This document shows positions 14,185-22,420 of a DNA stretch of 25,344 nucleotides, in pieces (the first letter of the stretch is position 1; the number at the start of each line of letters is the position of its first letter). Made by a program: the position numbers and the translations under genes. Source of the DNA: Gammaproteobacteria bacterium (GTDB lineage: Bacteria; Pseudomonadota; Gammaproteobacteria; Pseudomonadales; Pseudohongiellaceae); NCBI GenBank assembly GCA_003556835.1, contig PWQG01000299.1:1-25344 (forward strand). The letters are read 5' to 3'. The notes under the pieces were generated by a model. The model worked only from the letters and a program-made list of their open reading frames with translations, was not told the DNA's origin and did no database searches.

Positions 14185-14439
14185 ATGCCGTTTTCCCCGC
14201 GTCTTTAACATCCGTGACTTCTTCTGTGAAAGCTATGCCACGCAGTCTCAGACGACAATACGGTATTACCCTGAACTCATCCCGCAGCGAGGCAATCAGC
14301 GAATTACGGATCACACTTTAAGGGTTTCAACTGATCGTACGAACGCCGCCTGTCCCACTATGATGATTCCTCGCACACACCGCCACTGTCGGTCGGTCTG
14401 GAACCAGGCCAGCCGCAAACAGGAGCACGGGAGGATAAT
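14185..14439. promoter_or_regulatory. Divergent intergenic region between the acyltransferase and EPS genes
   Basis: This 255-base gap must hold promoters for both directions. Toward the acyltransferase, TTGAAA (complement of 14325-14330) and CGTAAT (complement of 14303-14308), 16 bases apart, form a moderate sigma-70 candidate. Toward the EPS genes, TATGAT (14359-14364) could be a -10 box but has no good -35. An 11-base palindrome AATACGGTATT lies at 14257-14267. No JUMPstart/ops element (GGCGGTAG) was seen. Gene boundaries show the region's role; the individual sites are weak. Confidence 0.4.
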
Positions 14440-15621
14440 GTGGTTTGCCCCTGGAAAAGCACACTGAGAAAAACGTGTATCCCTTTGACCGCGTATGTTG
14501 CCGCCATCAGCCCAATACATGCAGCCACCTACTGGGAGCCTTCGATTCAGGTGTCGGCAATCTATGATGACAACGTATTCGTCCGCCCGACCGTGATCGA
14601 AGATGACGTTATCACCAGGTTGCGCCCGTCCATCGAGATCGGACATGAATCGGAGCGATCCGCAGCGCGACTGTTCTACTTACAGGATATCGAGCGTTAT
14701 GAGAGTCACCCGGAACTAGATTCAGGACAGATTCGAAGACAGATCGACGGTTCCGCATTATACGAATTCAGTGAACGCACGGCGGTTTCGCTTGATGCCG
14801 GTCTCAACGAATCGCGTGTAACGACTGATCTGAACGTGAATACCGGATTCGGCGCAGGTCGTATTGAGGGTAAGCGTACATCCCTTAATCCAGCAATCTC
14901 GCATCGCTTCAGTGAGAATGTTACGGGGCTGGCGGAGCTCATTCTGATTCGTGACAGAGTTGACAATGGCGTGGGGAGTAACACCGATCAGATCAATGTT
15001 GAGTTCAGACAGTTTCTGTCTCAGAAAAACCAACTTCTGTATGGCTACCGGTACAGTCGGTTTGGGTTTGACGGCGACGATGTAACCGAGATCCAGGTGC
15101 CGATGCTGGGCCTGGTCCACCGCTTGGACGAAAATCGGGCGCTGACCATGGTGGCTGGACCCCGATTTTCTGATAGTGATCCAACAAGCTTTGATGCAGC
15201 GCTGAGATACCAGCAGGAGTATGGAAGAGGTCAATTTATGCTCGCCTACGAGCGAGGGACCAGCGCACTTGTCGGAGAACGCGGCATTGTCGATCTCGAC
15301 GTGGTCAGATCCGAGCTTACCTATGAATTCACAGCACGAATGCACGTTGGCGTAGTGGGCAGTTACAGTAACGCTGCACGTGACCTTGCGGAGCAGTCAG
15401 GCGCTGAGGTCTATCGTGCGGGAATCAATGCTGCATACCGTTTCAGCGATCATATCCTGCTGGAGTCTTCCTGGTCGTATAGTCACCAGCGCACGTCAAT
15501 TAACCAGGAACAATTCAGAATTCCCAGGAATGTGGCGCTGCTTTCCGTGACTTTCCTGCTGCCGCGGACTTCAGAACCTCGGCCACGATTGCAGCCACAA
15601 GCTCGCGCACAGATGTTGTAG
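14440..15621 (+). CDS. Outer-membrane beta-barrel protein of the EPS locus (EpsL-like)
   Basis: The 393-residue product has a signal peptide of about 29 residues ending SPIHA. The mature protein starts with WEPSIQVSAIYDDNVFVRP and a long series of alternating strands, for example NQLLYGYRYSRFGF, GQFMLAYERG and ILLESSWSYSHQR. These are typical of outer-membrane barrels, and the last strand is NVALLSVTFLL, followed by a Pro/Arg tail. The Y.DNVF beginning is common in EpsL/PEP-CTERM-associated barrels of EPS clusters. It may form or support the outer-membrane exit path. The start is GTG 14440 with GGGAGG 5 bases before it; the overlapping ATG at 14438 is out of frame and stops quickly. First gene of the EPS operon. 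Confidence 0.82.
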   Translation: MVCPWKSTLRKTCIPLTAYVAAISPIHAATYWEPSIQVSAIYDDNVFVRPTVIEDDVITRLRPSIEIGHESERSAARLFYLQDIERYESHPELDSGQIRRQIDGSALYEFSERTAVSLDAGLNESRVTTDLNVNTGFGAGRIEGKRTSLNPAISHRFSENVTGLAELILIRDRVDNGVGSNTDQINVEFRQFLSQKNQLLYGYRYSRFGFDGDDVTEIQVPMLGLVHRLDENRALTMVAGPRFSDSDPTSFDAALRYQQEYGRGQFMLAYERGTSALVGERGIVDLDVVRSELTYEFTARMHVGVVGSYSNAARDLAEQSGAEVYRAGINAAYRFSDHILLESSWSYSHQRTSINQEQFRIPRNVALLSVTFLLPRTSEPRPRLQPQARAQML

Positions 15622-15654
15622 ATCATTTACAAAATGGAAAAAAGGGAGAATCGA

Positions 15655-16236
15655 ATGTTCGAAAGAGGAATTAACATGTTCCGTGCAATCGGGGTTGGTG
15701 TACTTTTTATCTGGGGTAGTTTTGCTATCGGTCAGTCCTCTCCTTACCCTAACTATCGGATCGGTCCCTCGGATCTGCTTTCCATTCAGGTATGGGGTCA
15801 GGAGGAGCTGAACCGGACGGTAACGGTGCGGCCAGATGGCGTGATCACTTATCCGCTGGTGGGCGATCTGCAGGTCGAAGGTATGACGACTTTGGAGCTC
15901 CGGAACTACATTGCTGATGTGTTAGTCGAGTATATCAATGTACGAGACTCTGAAATTACTGTCGCGGTCGACGAGGTGAACAGCTATATGGTTTCCATAG
16001 TTGGTGAAGTTGGATTACCTGGACGCTATTCATTCCAGAGCCAGGTTACCGTGCTTGATGTATTGGCCGAAGCTGGAGGATTCTCTGCATTCGCACGAAA
16101 GAACAGCGTGGTAATCCTTCGTAGTGAAAACGGCGAGATGAAACGCATACCTTTCGATTACCGGAGTATGACGAGGAGGAATCGTACGCCCGTTCCTACC
16201 TATGTATATCCCGGTGACATAATAATGGTGCCCTAA
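15655..16236 (+). CDS. Wza-type polysaccharide export protein
   Basis: The 193-residue product has a signal peptide (about residues 8-26, ending FAIG), then a poly_export domain (about 30-110, YRIGPSDLLSIQVWGQEEL and VTVRPDGVITYPLVGDLQ) and one SLBB domain (about 116-170, VSIVGEVGLPGRYSF). It ends in YVYPGDIIMVP. The family forms the periplasmic/outer-membrane channel for capsule and EPS export. It is short compared with Wza (about 380) and has no lipobox Cys, so it resembles the EpsE/XrtA-type exporters, where a separate barrel may complete the outer-membrane part. ATG 15655 (GGGAG 6 bases upstream) is chosen; ATG 15676 also has a good AGAGGA and gives a neater signal peptide. Confidence 0.9.
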   Translation: MFERGINMFRAIGVGVLFIWGSFAIGQSSPYPNYRIGPSDLLSIQVWGQEELNRTVTVRPDGVITYPLVGDLQVEGMTTLELRNYIADVLVEYINVRDSEITVAVDEVNSYMVSIVGEVGLPGRYSFQSQVTVLDVLAEAGGFSAFARKNSVVILRSENGEMKRIPFDYRSMTRRNRTPVPTYVYPGDIIMVP

Positions 16237-16267
16237 GGTACGAAGTGGAACAGGCGTAGGCCTGCGA

Positions 16268-17821
16268 GTGAGTGATATGGACGATATGAATAAAAGTGCG
16301 GTTTCATTGTCTGCAATGAAAGACGCATGGCTTCGAAGAAAATGGTGGTTGAGTGGACTTTTTCTGTTGACACTTTGTGTAGGTACGGCTCTGGTTCTGT
16401 CATTGCCGGATCTCTACCGCAGCTCCACCAAGCTACTTGTGGGGCAGAACGCGATCACCGGATCCATGGTCGGTAGTGGTGGCGGTGTGCCTTTGGACCA
16501 AAGGTTGTACTCGGTTGAGCAGCAGTTGTTGAGTCGCGACCGATTGCTGGACTTGATCGAGCAATATGACCTCTACCCGGGATTGCGTGATGAGGTTCCG
16601 GAGACGTCGTTGATCAGCCGCATCCGGCGGGATATTGGCATAAATCTGGTGCCAACCGTCCAAACGGCTGCACAAAGGGGGGGGCCGGCACCCATTGAGG
16701 TTGTTATCGGTTATCAGGGATGGGAGCCGGATCTGGTGGCCAATATCGCCAATCGACTGGGCGAGGATTTCCAGGACATTTACGAGTCTGTGCGGTTTGG
16801 TCAAGCCAATCGTACCACGGCGTTCCTGCGGGAGCAGTTGGATGAACTGGAAGAGCGGATGCTCAGGCAGGAACAGCAGGTCAAGGATTTCCGTATGGAG
16901 CACCTCGGTCGTCTGCCTCAGCAGTTGGGTGTGAGCCTATCCACCCTGGGAAGGCTTAACCAAGACTTGCGGCTTAATGGTGAGCGGCAGGTGCAACTCA
17001 TAGAGAGGCAGATGGAAAGTGCAGGTGCAACTTCGGAGGGAGGTGCGAGTGCCGCGATGTCCGAAGCAGCGAGGCTCGATTTTCTGCGCCGTGAGCGCAG
17101 GATGCTGAGTGCGAGAATGAATGAGCGACACCCTGACATGCTACGTCTGCAGGAGCGTATTGAGCAACTGGAAGCAAGTGTACAAAACGAAACACAGGCC
17201 GAACGTGTCGAATTTCTATCGGGCGGAAATGGTGCTTACATGCTGGGCGTTGGCGACCTTTCCCAGCTTATGGAAGAGGAGCGGCAGATTCGGTCTGAGA
17301 TCGATGCCCTGCAACAACAAATCGAGCTTGTCCCTGCAATCGAACAGGATCTGAACAAGCTTGAAAACGACTACGCGGTCACTCGTGAACAGCGCCTTGC
17401 CTTGCAGCGCCGCTACGAGGAAGCCCGCTTGAACGAGTCCATGGAGCGGCAGCAAAACCAGGGGTCTCAGGTTCTGGAGCCGGCTCGGCCTGCTGTGGTT
17501 GCCAGCGCGCCTTCGCGTCAACGTTTGTTGATTATGGTTGTATTGGCAGGCTTGGGTATGACGGCTACTTTGGTCTATCTCAGCGCTCTTTCCTATAAGG
17601 GATTCAGTCATGTTTCGGACCTTGGCCGGTTTACGTCCCTGCCAGTGCTGGCAAGCATCACACGCATGCGAACTGGAAGCGAACGGGTCCGATCGGGGCT
17701 GTTCTCCGCACTTGCGTTTTTGTTTTTTGTGATGGTTCTGCTTGTGTCTTCCACGGTGATTTACCAGGGAGGACAGAGTGCGCGCGGGGTAGTCTGGATA
17801 ATCGCAGGTGATAACCGGTGA
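16268..17821 (+). CDS. Polysaccharide chain-length determinant (Wzz/GumC type)
   Basis: The 517-residue inner-membrane co-polymerase has a first helix at about 27-46, a long periplasmic part with coiled coils (about 180-235, 265-310, 345-400), and a second helix at about 418-440 after the Pro-rich QVLEPARPAVVASAPSRQR. It then has a cytoplasmic piece (SLPVLASITRMR) and a third helix near 476-500. It lacks a Walker motif; the ATPase is the next gene, as in two-part systems. Such proteins set polymer length and link polymerase to exporter. A run of eight G (16677-16684, residues 137-139) is a possible slippage site. GTG 16268 is used, with a weak AGG upstream; ATG 16277 or 16286 are alternatives. 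Confidence 0.9.
   Translation: MSDMDDMNKSAVSLSAMKDAWLRRKWWLSGLFLLTLCVGTALVLSLPDLYRSSTKLLVGQNAITGSMVGSGGGVPLDQRLYSVEQQLLSRDRLLDLIEQYDLYPGLRDEVPETSLISRIRRDIGINLVPTVQTAAQRGGPAPIEVVIGYQGWEPDLVANIANRLGEDFQDIYESVRFGQANRTTAFLREQLDELEERMLRQEQQVKDFRMEHLGRLPQQLGVSLSTLGRLNQDLRLNGERQVQLIERQMESAGATSEGGASAAMSEAARLDFLRRERRMLSARMNERHPDMLRLQERIEQLEASVQNETQAERVEFLSGGNGAYMLGVGDLSQLMEEERQIRSEIDALQQQIELVPAIEQDLNKLENDYAVTREQRLALQRRYEEARLNESMERQQNQGSQVLEPARPAVVASAPSRQRLLIMVVLAGLGMTATLVYLSALSYKGFSHVSDLGRFTSLPVLASITRMRTGSERVRSGLFSALAFLFFVMVLLVSSTVIYQGGQSARGVVWIIAGDNR
16677..16684 (+). repeat. Homopolymer run of eight G inside the chain-length gene
   Basis: Eight consecutive G residues encode part of Arg137-Gly138-Gly139. 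Gain or loss of one base would shift frame and remove most of the periplasmic domain and the C-terminal helices. Such tracts can be phase-variation switches, but a run of this length can also occur by chance in GC-rich DNA. Confidence 0.9.
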
Positions 17822-17851
17822 CAACGGGAATCAATTATATGGAAGCAACTT

Positions 17852-18652
17852 ATGATAGACCTTGAATTGAGTGAGACATCTATGGCCTTGGCAGCGACCC
17901 GCTCACGCACGGAAAACGGTGTTGTGACTGAAAAGAAAGTGGTGGAAGAGTTGGGCTCGGTGACGGTCGGAAAGCGCATGAACCGTAAATTGGTCAGTCT
18001 TCTCAGCCCAGGCTCCGCCGAGACCGGTCGGTACCAGAGGCTGAGACATGGCGTGGAAAAACTGCATCAGGGAGGAAAAGCGGTAGTCGTGGCCGTAACC
18101 AGCCCCATGCCCGGGGAAGGCAAGTCAGTAACCGCTATCAATCTGGCGGCATCATTGTCACAGAACCGTGCCCGCCGTGTGCTGTTGATTGAGCTGGATC
18201 TGCGTCATCCGTTTACCACAGTGAATCAACATCTCGACGTTTCGCCTGATAAAGCAGGTGAGAAAGGTGTGTCGGACTGGATCGGGGACGATCGACTGCG
18301 ATGGACGGATTGTGTGTTCTACATACCCGAATGCAACCTGCATGTGTTTTCTGCTGGCGTTAAAGTGCAGTCCCCTTACGAAGTGTTGGATTCCCCCAGG
18401 CTGGCAATTCTGTTCGGCGAGTTACGCGATCAGTTCGACTACATCGTGGTCGATACCCCCCCGGTGAATCCGGTACCTGACTGCCAGTTGATCGAGCCAC
18501 ATGTGGATCGGTTTGTGGTGGTGGTGGCGGCTGGCCGCACCACCAACAAGCAGCTCGAAGAATGTCTTGGCATGATGCAGCCGGAACAGGTGGCCGGGCT
18601 GGTACTCAATGGCGTTGATGATCAAGGGGATGACAGCCATGGGTACTACTAG
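17852..18652 (+). CDS. CpsD/CapB-type P-loop ATPase (putative tyrosine kinase)
   Basis: The 266-residue cytoplasmic protein has a Walker A TSPMPGEGKS (83-92), a Walker A' LLIELDLRHP (111-120) and a Walker B IVVDTPP (198-204). These are the marks of BY-kinases, which partner Wzz-type proteins and control polymerisation by cyclic autophosphorylation. The C-terminus ends HGYY, so only two tyrosines are available as a tail. Two departures are visible: the first Asp of Walker A' is Glu114, and the EX2RX2R ring-assembly motif expected near residues 59-65 reads GRYQRLR. It may be an ATPase with weak or altered kinase function. The start ATG has GGAAG 6 bases upstream. It overlaps the next gene. Confidence 0.87.
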   Translation: MIDLELSETSMALAATRSRTENGVVTEKKVVEELGSVTVGKRMNRKLVSLLSPGSAETGRYQRLRHGVEKLHQGGKAVVVAVTSPMPGEGKSVTAINLAASLSQNRARRVLLIELDLRHPFTTVNQHLDVSPDKAGEKGVSDWIGDDRLRWTDCVFYIPECNLHVFSAGVKVQSPYEVLDSPRLAILFGELRDQFDYIVVDTPPVNPVPDCQLIEPHVDRFVVVVAAGRTTNKQLEECLGMMQPEQVAGLVLNGVDDQGDDSHGYY

Positions 18653-19721
18653 CCAGTCTACCCGTGTGCTCATACTGGGTAGTGGTGTCCTGGCGCGAGA
18701 GCTGCTTGAGGTGATGACGCGACGCTCTGAATGCGGGCTGGTTCCTGTAGGCCTCATCGAAGAGAGCGAGCATACCGAGGCGATCGGCAAGGGCTGCCCG
18801 GTGCTCGGGCGCATCGAAACGATTCGCAGCGCGATACTGGAGGCGCGACCTGATCGTATCGTGGTCGCACTGGCGACAAAGAACGGGCTCGGTGACTGTC
18901 ATGGCCTGCTCGAGGAAACCCTGTTCCGCGGGATTGAAGTGCAAGATGGTGAACAGCTGTATGAGCGTCTGACAGGTCAGCTATCTCTGGAGACGCTGAG
19001 CAGCCATTCCCTGCTCTTTCCGGAAGCGTTCCGGCAATCACGACTGCACGACGGAATCGCTCGTTCACTCAGCCTGGTTCTGGCAAGTATCGGATTGTTA
19101 GTGCTGGCACCATTGATGCTGATCCTGCCTTTATTGATTCGCCTGGATTCACCTGGACCAGCATTGTTCCGCCAGGTTCGTATGGGTGCGGGGTGCCAGC
19201 CATTCACCTTGTTGAAGTACCGCACGATGAGCGAGGAGGTGGAAGTAAAATCGGTCTGGGCTGCAGACAATGCCGATCGCATAACACGTGTGGGAAAGTG
19301 GCTTCGTAAGTATCGGCTTGATGAGCTTCCACAGTTCATTAACGTACTGCGAGGGGACATGAATATTGTCGGGCCGCGTCCCCACCCGGCATCCAATTAT
19401 GAAATGTATGTGCTGGTGTCCAGAAACACGGCGCTATGTGGGGAAGCAATTCCCTACTACTCACTCCGATCCATGGTCCGACCCGGCATTACTGGCTGGG
19501 CGCAGGTGAAATACCGCTATGCCAATAATCTGGAAGAAGAAATGGAGAAGCTGCGTTTCGACCTGTACTACGTCAAATATCGGTCTTTTTGGCTCGATAT
19601 GAAAATTCTGCTGGAGACGGTGCAGGTGGTTCTTAAAGGGAGTGGACAGGAGGCCGGCAGGGACAGTGAGATCGGCGTGCTATCCACTGGAAAAGCCAAC
19701 AGATACCGACATGTAAAGTAG
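18639..19721 (+). CDS. Polyprenyl-phosphate sugar-1-phosphate transferase (initiating enzyme)
   Basis: It transfers a sugar phosphate from a UDP-sugar to undecaprenyl phosphate, the first step of the repeat unit. From ATG 18639 the product is 360 residues. It has a Rossmann-like domain (about 8-125, beginning RVLILGSG), one hydrophobic helix (about 142-168), then the catalytic domain with DSPGPALFRQVRMG, KYRTM, LDELPQFINVLRGDMNIVGP (Asp-Glu dyad) and RPGITGWAQV. It resembles the sugar transferases of PEP-CTERM/XrtA EPS loci, but lacks the usual four or five N-terminal membrane helices. The start overlaps the ATPase gene by 14 bases. In-frame ATGs at 18609, 18618 and 18630 are alternatives, but none adds membrane segments. 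The sugar used cannot be fixed. Confidence 0.9.
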   Translation: MGTTSQSTRVLILGSGVLARELLEVMTRRSECGLVPVGLIEESEHTEAIGKGCPVLGRIETIRSAILEARPDRIVVALATKNGLGDCHGLLEETLFRGIEVQDGEQLYERLTGQLSLETLSSHSLLFPEAFRQSRLHDGIARSLSLVLASIGLLVLAPLMLILPLLIRLDSPGPALFRQVRMGAGCQPFTLLKYRTMSEEVEVKSVWAADNADRITRVGKWLRKYRLDELPQFINVLRGDMNIVGPRPHPASNYEMYVLVSRNTALCGEAIPYYSLRSMVRPGITGWAQVKYRYANNLEEEMEKLRFDLYYVKYRSFWLDMKILLETVQVVLKGSGQEAGRDSEIGVLSTGKANRYRHVK

Positions 19722-19733
19722 GAGAAAGAGCCA

Positions 19734-21113
19734 GTGACTGAATCCAAGAGTAGTTCGGAAAACGAAGCCCTGCACGAGTTGGCACCAGCGTATGAAGCGA
19801 TAGAGTATGAATCGATGCTGGCCGCGAAGATCGAGGACGAAAGTGCGCGTATATCAATAATAGGCCAGGGATATGTGGGACTGCCACTGGCCGCTGCGTT
19901 CTCGCAAGCCGGGTTCAAAGTAATCGGCCTTGATGTTGACCAGGAGCGGGTAGGAACATTGAATCAGGGCATCTCGCAGACGCCGGATGTCAGCAGCGAG
20001 GATCTGCAGCGTTATCGTAACGACGGGTCGTATCAGGCCAGTGCGGATTTTTCGGTATTGGCGGAAAGTGATGTCATCATCATCTGTGTACCCACGCCCT
20101 TGCGCAAGTCGAAGGACCCGGATATCTCCTATGTGCTGGCCACAGTGGACAATATCGTCAAGCATTTGCGCGCGGGTCAACTCGTAATTCTGGAGTCAAC
20201 CACCTATCCGGGCACCACCCAGGAGTTGCTTCTGCCGCGCTTTGAGGACGAGGGATGCCGGGCTGGTGTAGATCTGTTCCTGGCCTTCTCTCCCGAACGG
20301 ATCGACCCTGGTAATCGGCAGTTTCTGGTCCGGCAAATTCCCAAGGTGACTGGCGGTATAACACCGGCGTGTACTCGCCTGGCTGCGCAACTTTATGGAA
20401 AGGTCGTCGATCGTGTATTCGAGGTTTCAAGCCCGAAAGTGGCTGAACTGTCGAAGTTGTACGAGAACGTGTTCCGAAGTGTGAATATTGCCCTGGCCAA
20501 TGAGTTTTCCCTGATGTGCCGGGAGCTGGGCGTCAATTCCCGCGAGGTGATTGATGCGGCCGCCAGTAAGCCCTTCGGTTTCATGCCATTTTATCCCGGC
20601 CCGGGGATCGGAGGGCACTGCATCCCGATTGATCCAGCGTATCTGGCATGGAAGATGAAGTTCAGCAACTACACAACGCGTTTCATTCCCTTGGCCGAAG
20701 AGATCAATCAGTCGATGCCGGGGCATGTGATTGATCTGGTCAACAGGGCGTTGAATGATAGAAAACGGTGTCTGAATGGCGCAAGTATATTGGCCTTGGG
20801 AGTGGCCTATAAACGCGGCGTGGGTGATATTCGTGAATCACCGGCATTGCAGATCATCAGCGAACTGAAAGCCCAAGGTGCGGATGTGTCGTATTCGGAT
20901 CCGCATGTGCCGAATCTGCTGCTCGATGATGAGCACCTGGCATCAGTGACAGTCAGTGATGACTTAGTGCGCTCAGTCGACTGCGTTTTGATTCTGACCG
21001 ATCACCCGGAATTCAACTATCGCAGCATTGTGGCTTGTGCCAATCTCATTGTAGATACACGCGGTGCTACATGGGGGCTTCCCCGCAGTGCCGGACAAGT
21101 GGTCGATCTCTGA
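19734..21113 (+). CDS. Nucleotide-sugar 6-dehydrogenase (WbpA-like)
   Basis: It oxidises a UDP-hexose or UDP-N-acetylhexosamine at C6 with two NAD+ to give the uronic acid, a charged EPS precursor. The 459-residue product has the NAD-binding GQGYVG at 44-49, ESTTYPGTT at 154-162, SPERIDPGN at 186-194, the catalytic Cys296 in GIGGHCIPID, and a C-terminal domain with AYKRGVGDIRESP and YSDPHVP. Many stretches match what is known of P. aeruginosa WbpA (UDP-GlcNAc dehydrogenase) better than UDP-glucose dehydrogenases, so UDP-HexNAc is the likelier substrate, though not certain. An extra acidic N-terminal segment of about 35 residues precedes the Rossmann fold. GTG 19734 has GGAG 9 bases upstream; ATG 19815 would remove most of the extension. 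Confidence 0.92.
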   Translation: MTESKSSSENEALHELAPAYEAIEYESMLAAKIEDESARISIIGQGYVGLPLAAAFSQAGFKVIGLDVDQERVGTLNQGISQTPDVSSEDLQRYRNDGSYQASADFSVLAESDVIIICVPTPLRKSKDPDISYVLATVDNIVKHLRAGQLVILESTTYPGTTQELLLPRFEDEGCRAGVDLFLAFSPERIDPGNRQFLVRQIPKVTGGITPACTRLAAQLYGKVVDRVFEVSSPKVAELSKLYENVFRSVNIALANEFSLMCRELGVNSREVIDAAASKPFGFMPFYPGPGIGGHCIPIDPAYLAWKMKFSNYTTRFIPLAEEINQSMPGHVIDLVNRALNDRKRCLNGASILALGVAYKRGVGDIRESPALQIISELKAQGADVSYSDPHVPNLLLDDEHLASVTVSDDLVRSVDCVLILTDHPEFNYRSIVACANLIVDTRGATWGLPRSAGQVVDL

Positions 21114-22420
21114 TGGAAACGCAATGGTGGCGCATACCGGAGACCAGTCCCGCAGTAGTCGGAACAGAGCAGGCATCTGACGATACAAACGAAAGTACAG
21201 CACCTTTCGTATTCCTCCTGGCATTTACCGGAATTCTGCTATTGGCACCACAGCAGATGTTCCCCGTGCTAGCGCCGTTGCGAATCGCCATGCTTGCCGC
21301 ACTTGGTGGCATATTGACCCATGCGGTCAGCCGGTTATCGCGTGGCCAATCCCTGATCGTGCTGAGCCCTGGCATCGTCGCCATTCTGGGGCTGGTCGGA
21401 TGGGCTGTAGCCACCATACCATTCTCGTTCTGGCCCGGTGGAAGTGTAGGCTTTCTGCTCGAGTCCTACAGCAAAACATTACTTGTATTCCTGTTGCTGG
21501 TCAGCGTGGTCAGTAGCCTTTCTCGGTTACGGGTGGTGATCATGACATTGGTTGTCCTTTCCGTACCACTGGCCTTGACCACAGTGCGGAACCTGATGAG
21601 CGGAGTCTACGTTTCTGGTGGCGACCGTCCAGTGGGCTACCAGGCGCCACTGACTGAAAATCCCAATGATATGGCGTTGATGCTCAACCTGATTTTGCCC
21701 CTGGTCATCGGCTCTCTGTTGGCGGCCCGGCAGTGGTGGTCACGTTTTGCCCTCGCCTTGATCATTGGGCTTTTGGTCGTGGGTGTCATTTCGACATTCT
21801 CCAGGGCTGGATTCCTAACACTGGGCGTAATCTTTCTGGTGTATTTCTGGAGGCTACGCAACAGGCCAGAACGTATCATGATTCCAATTGCGTTCGTGTT
21901 TATGGTGTTCGCAATGCCCTTTGTTCCAGTCAACTATGTGGATCGTATCGCAACGATCACGGATGTCCAGTCGGATCCTACCGGGTCCTCCCAGGCCAGA
22001 TCCCGGGATACTCGTGTTGCATTGCAGCTGGTGGCGGATAACCCGATATTTGGTTCCGGAATTGGCATGAATGCTTTTGTGATGGATGATGCACGGGGTG
22101 CGACCTGGACGGAAATTCACAATGTCTATCTGGCATTGGCAGTAGATCTGGGACTGCCGGGACTGCTTCTTTTTCTGTTGGTTCTTTTGGCCTGCTTCCG
22201 AAGTGTGGGAGCAGCTCTATCCCCCGCTACCCTTGGGCGGCATCGGACTCTGTACCTGTCAGCGGAGAGCATAAAAGTCAGTCTGATCGCGTTTTCTGTG
22301 GCTGCATTCTTTCATCCTGTTGCCTACCATTTCTATTTTTACTATATCGCCGGACTGGCCCTGTGTGTTGCCCCGATCATGAGCAGTACTCGTGCCAGCG
22401 AAGCTGGAGTCAAGTCATGA
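21113..22420 (+). CDS. O-antigen ligase/Wzy-like polymerase
   Basis: The 435-residue inner-membrane protein has about ten to twelve helices. It carries features of the Wzy/WaaL superfamily: ENPNDMALMLNLILPL, STFSRAGFLTL, and a large periplasmic loop with DNPIFGSGIGMNAFV and TEIHNVYLALAVDLGLPG just before the last helices. Such proteins polymerise lipid-linked repeat units or ligate them to an acceptor. In an EPS locus with Wzz and Wza partners, the polymerase role is favoured. ATG 21113 overlaps the last base of the preceding stop codon (TGATG), so translation is probably coupled. The frame upstream to 21035 is open but lies in the previous gene and is rejected. Confidence 0.9.
   Translation: METQWWRIPETSPAVVGTEQASDDTNESTAPFVFLLAFTGILLLAPQQMFPVLAPLRIAMLAALGGILTHAVSRLSRGQSLIVLSPGIVAILGLVGWAVATIPFSFWPGGSVGFLLESYSKTLLVFLLLVSVVSSLSRLRVVIMTLVVLSVPLALTTVRNLMSGVYVSGGDRPVGYQAPLTENPNDMALMLNLILPLVIGSLLAARQWWSRFALALIIGLLVVGVISTFSRAGFLTLGVIFLVYFWRLRNRPERIMIPIAFVFMVFAMPFVPVNYVDRIATITDVQSDPTGSSQARSRDTRVALQLVADNPIFGSGIGMNAFVMDDARGATWTEIHNVYLALAVDLGLPGLLLFLLVLLACFRSVGAALSPATLGRHRTLYLSAESIKVSLIAFSVAAFFHPVAYHFYFYYIAGLALCVAPIMSSTRASEAGVKS

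Noticed and set aside
14185..14439. Search for a JUMPstart/ops element or a sigma-54 promoter before the EPS genes
   Set aside because: No GGCGGTAG core and no GG-N10-GC sigma-54 pattern with good flanks was found.
18456..18462. Run of seven C in the ATPase gene
   Set aside because: It encodes the conserved DTPP Walker B motif, so the run is explained by codon choice at a constrained site. It is a weaker slippage candidate than the G8 tract.
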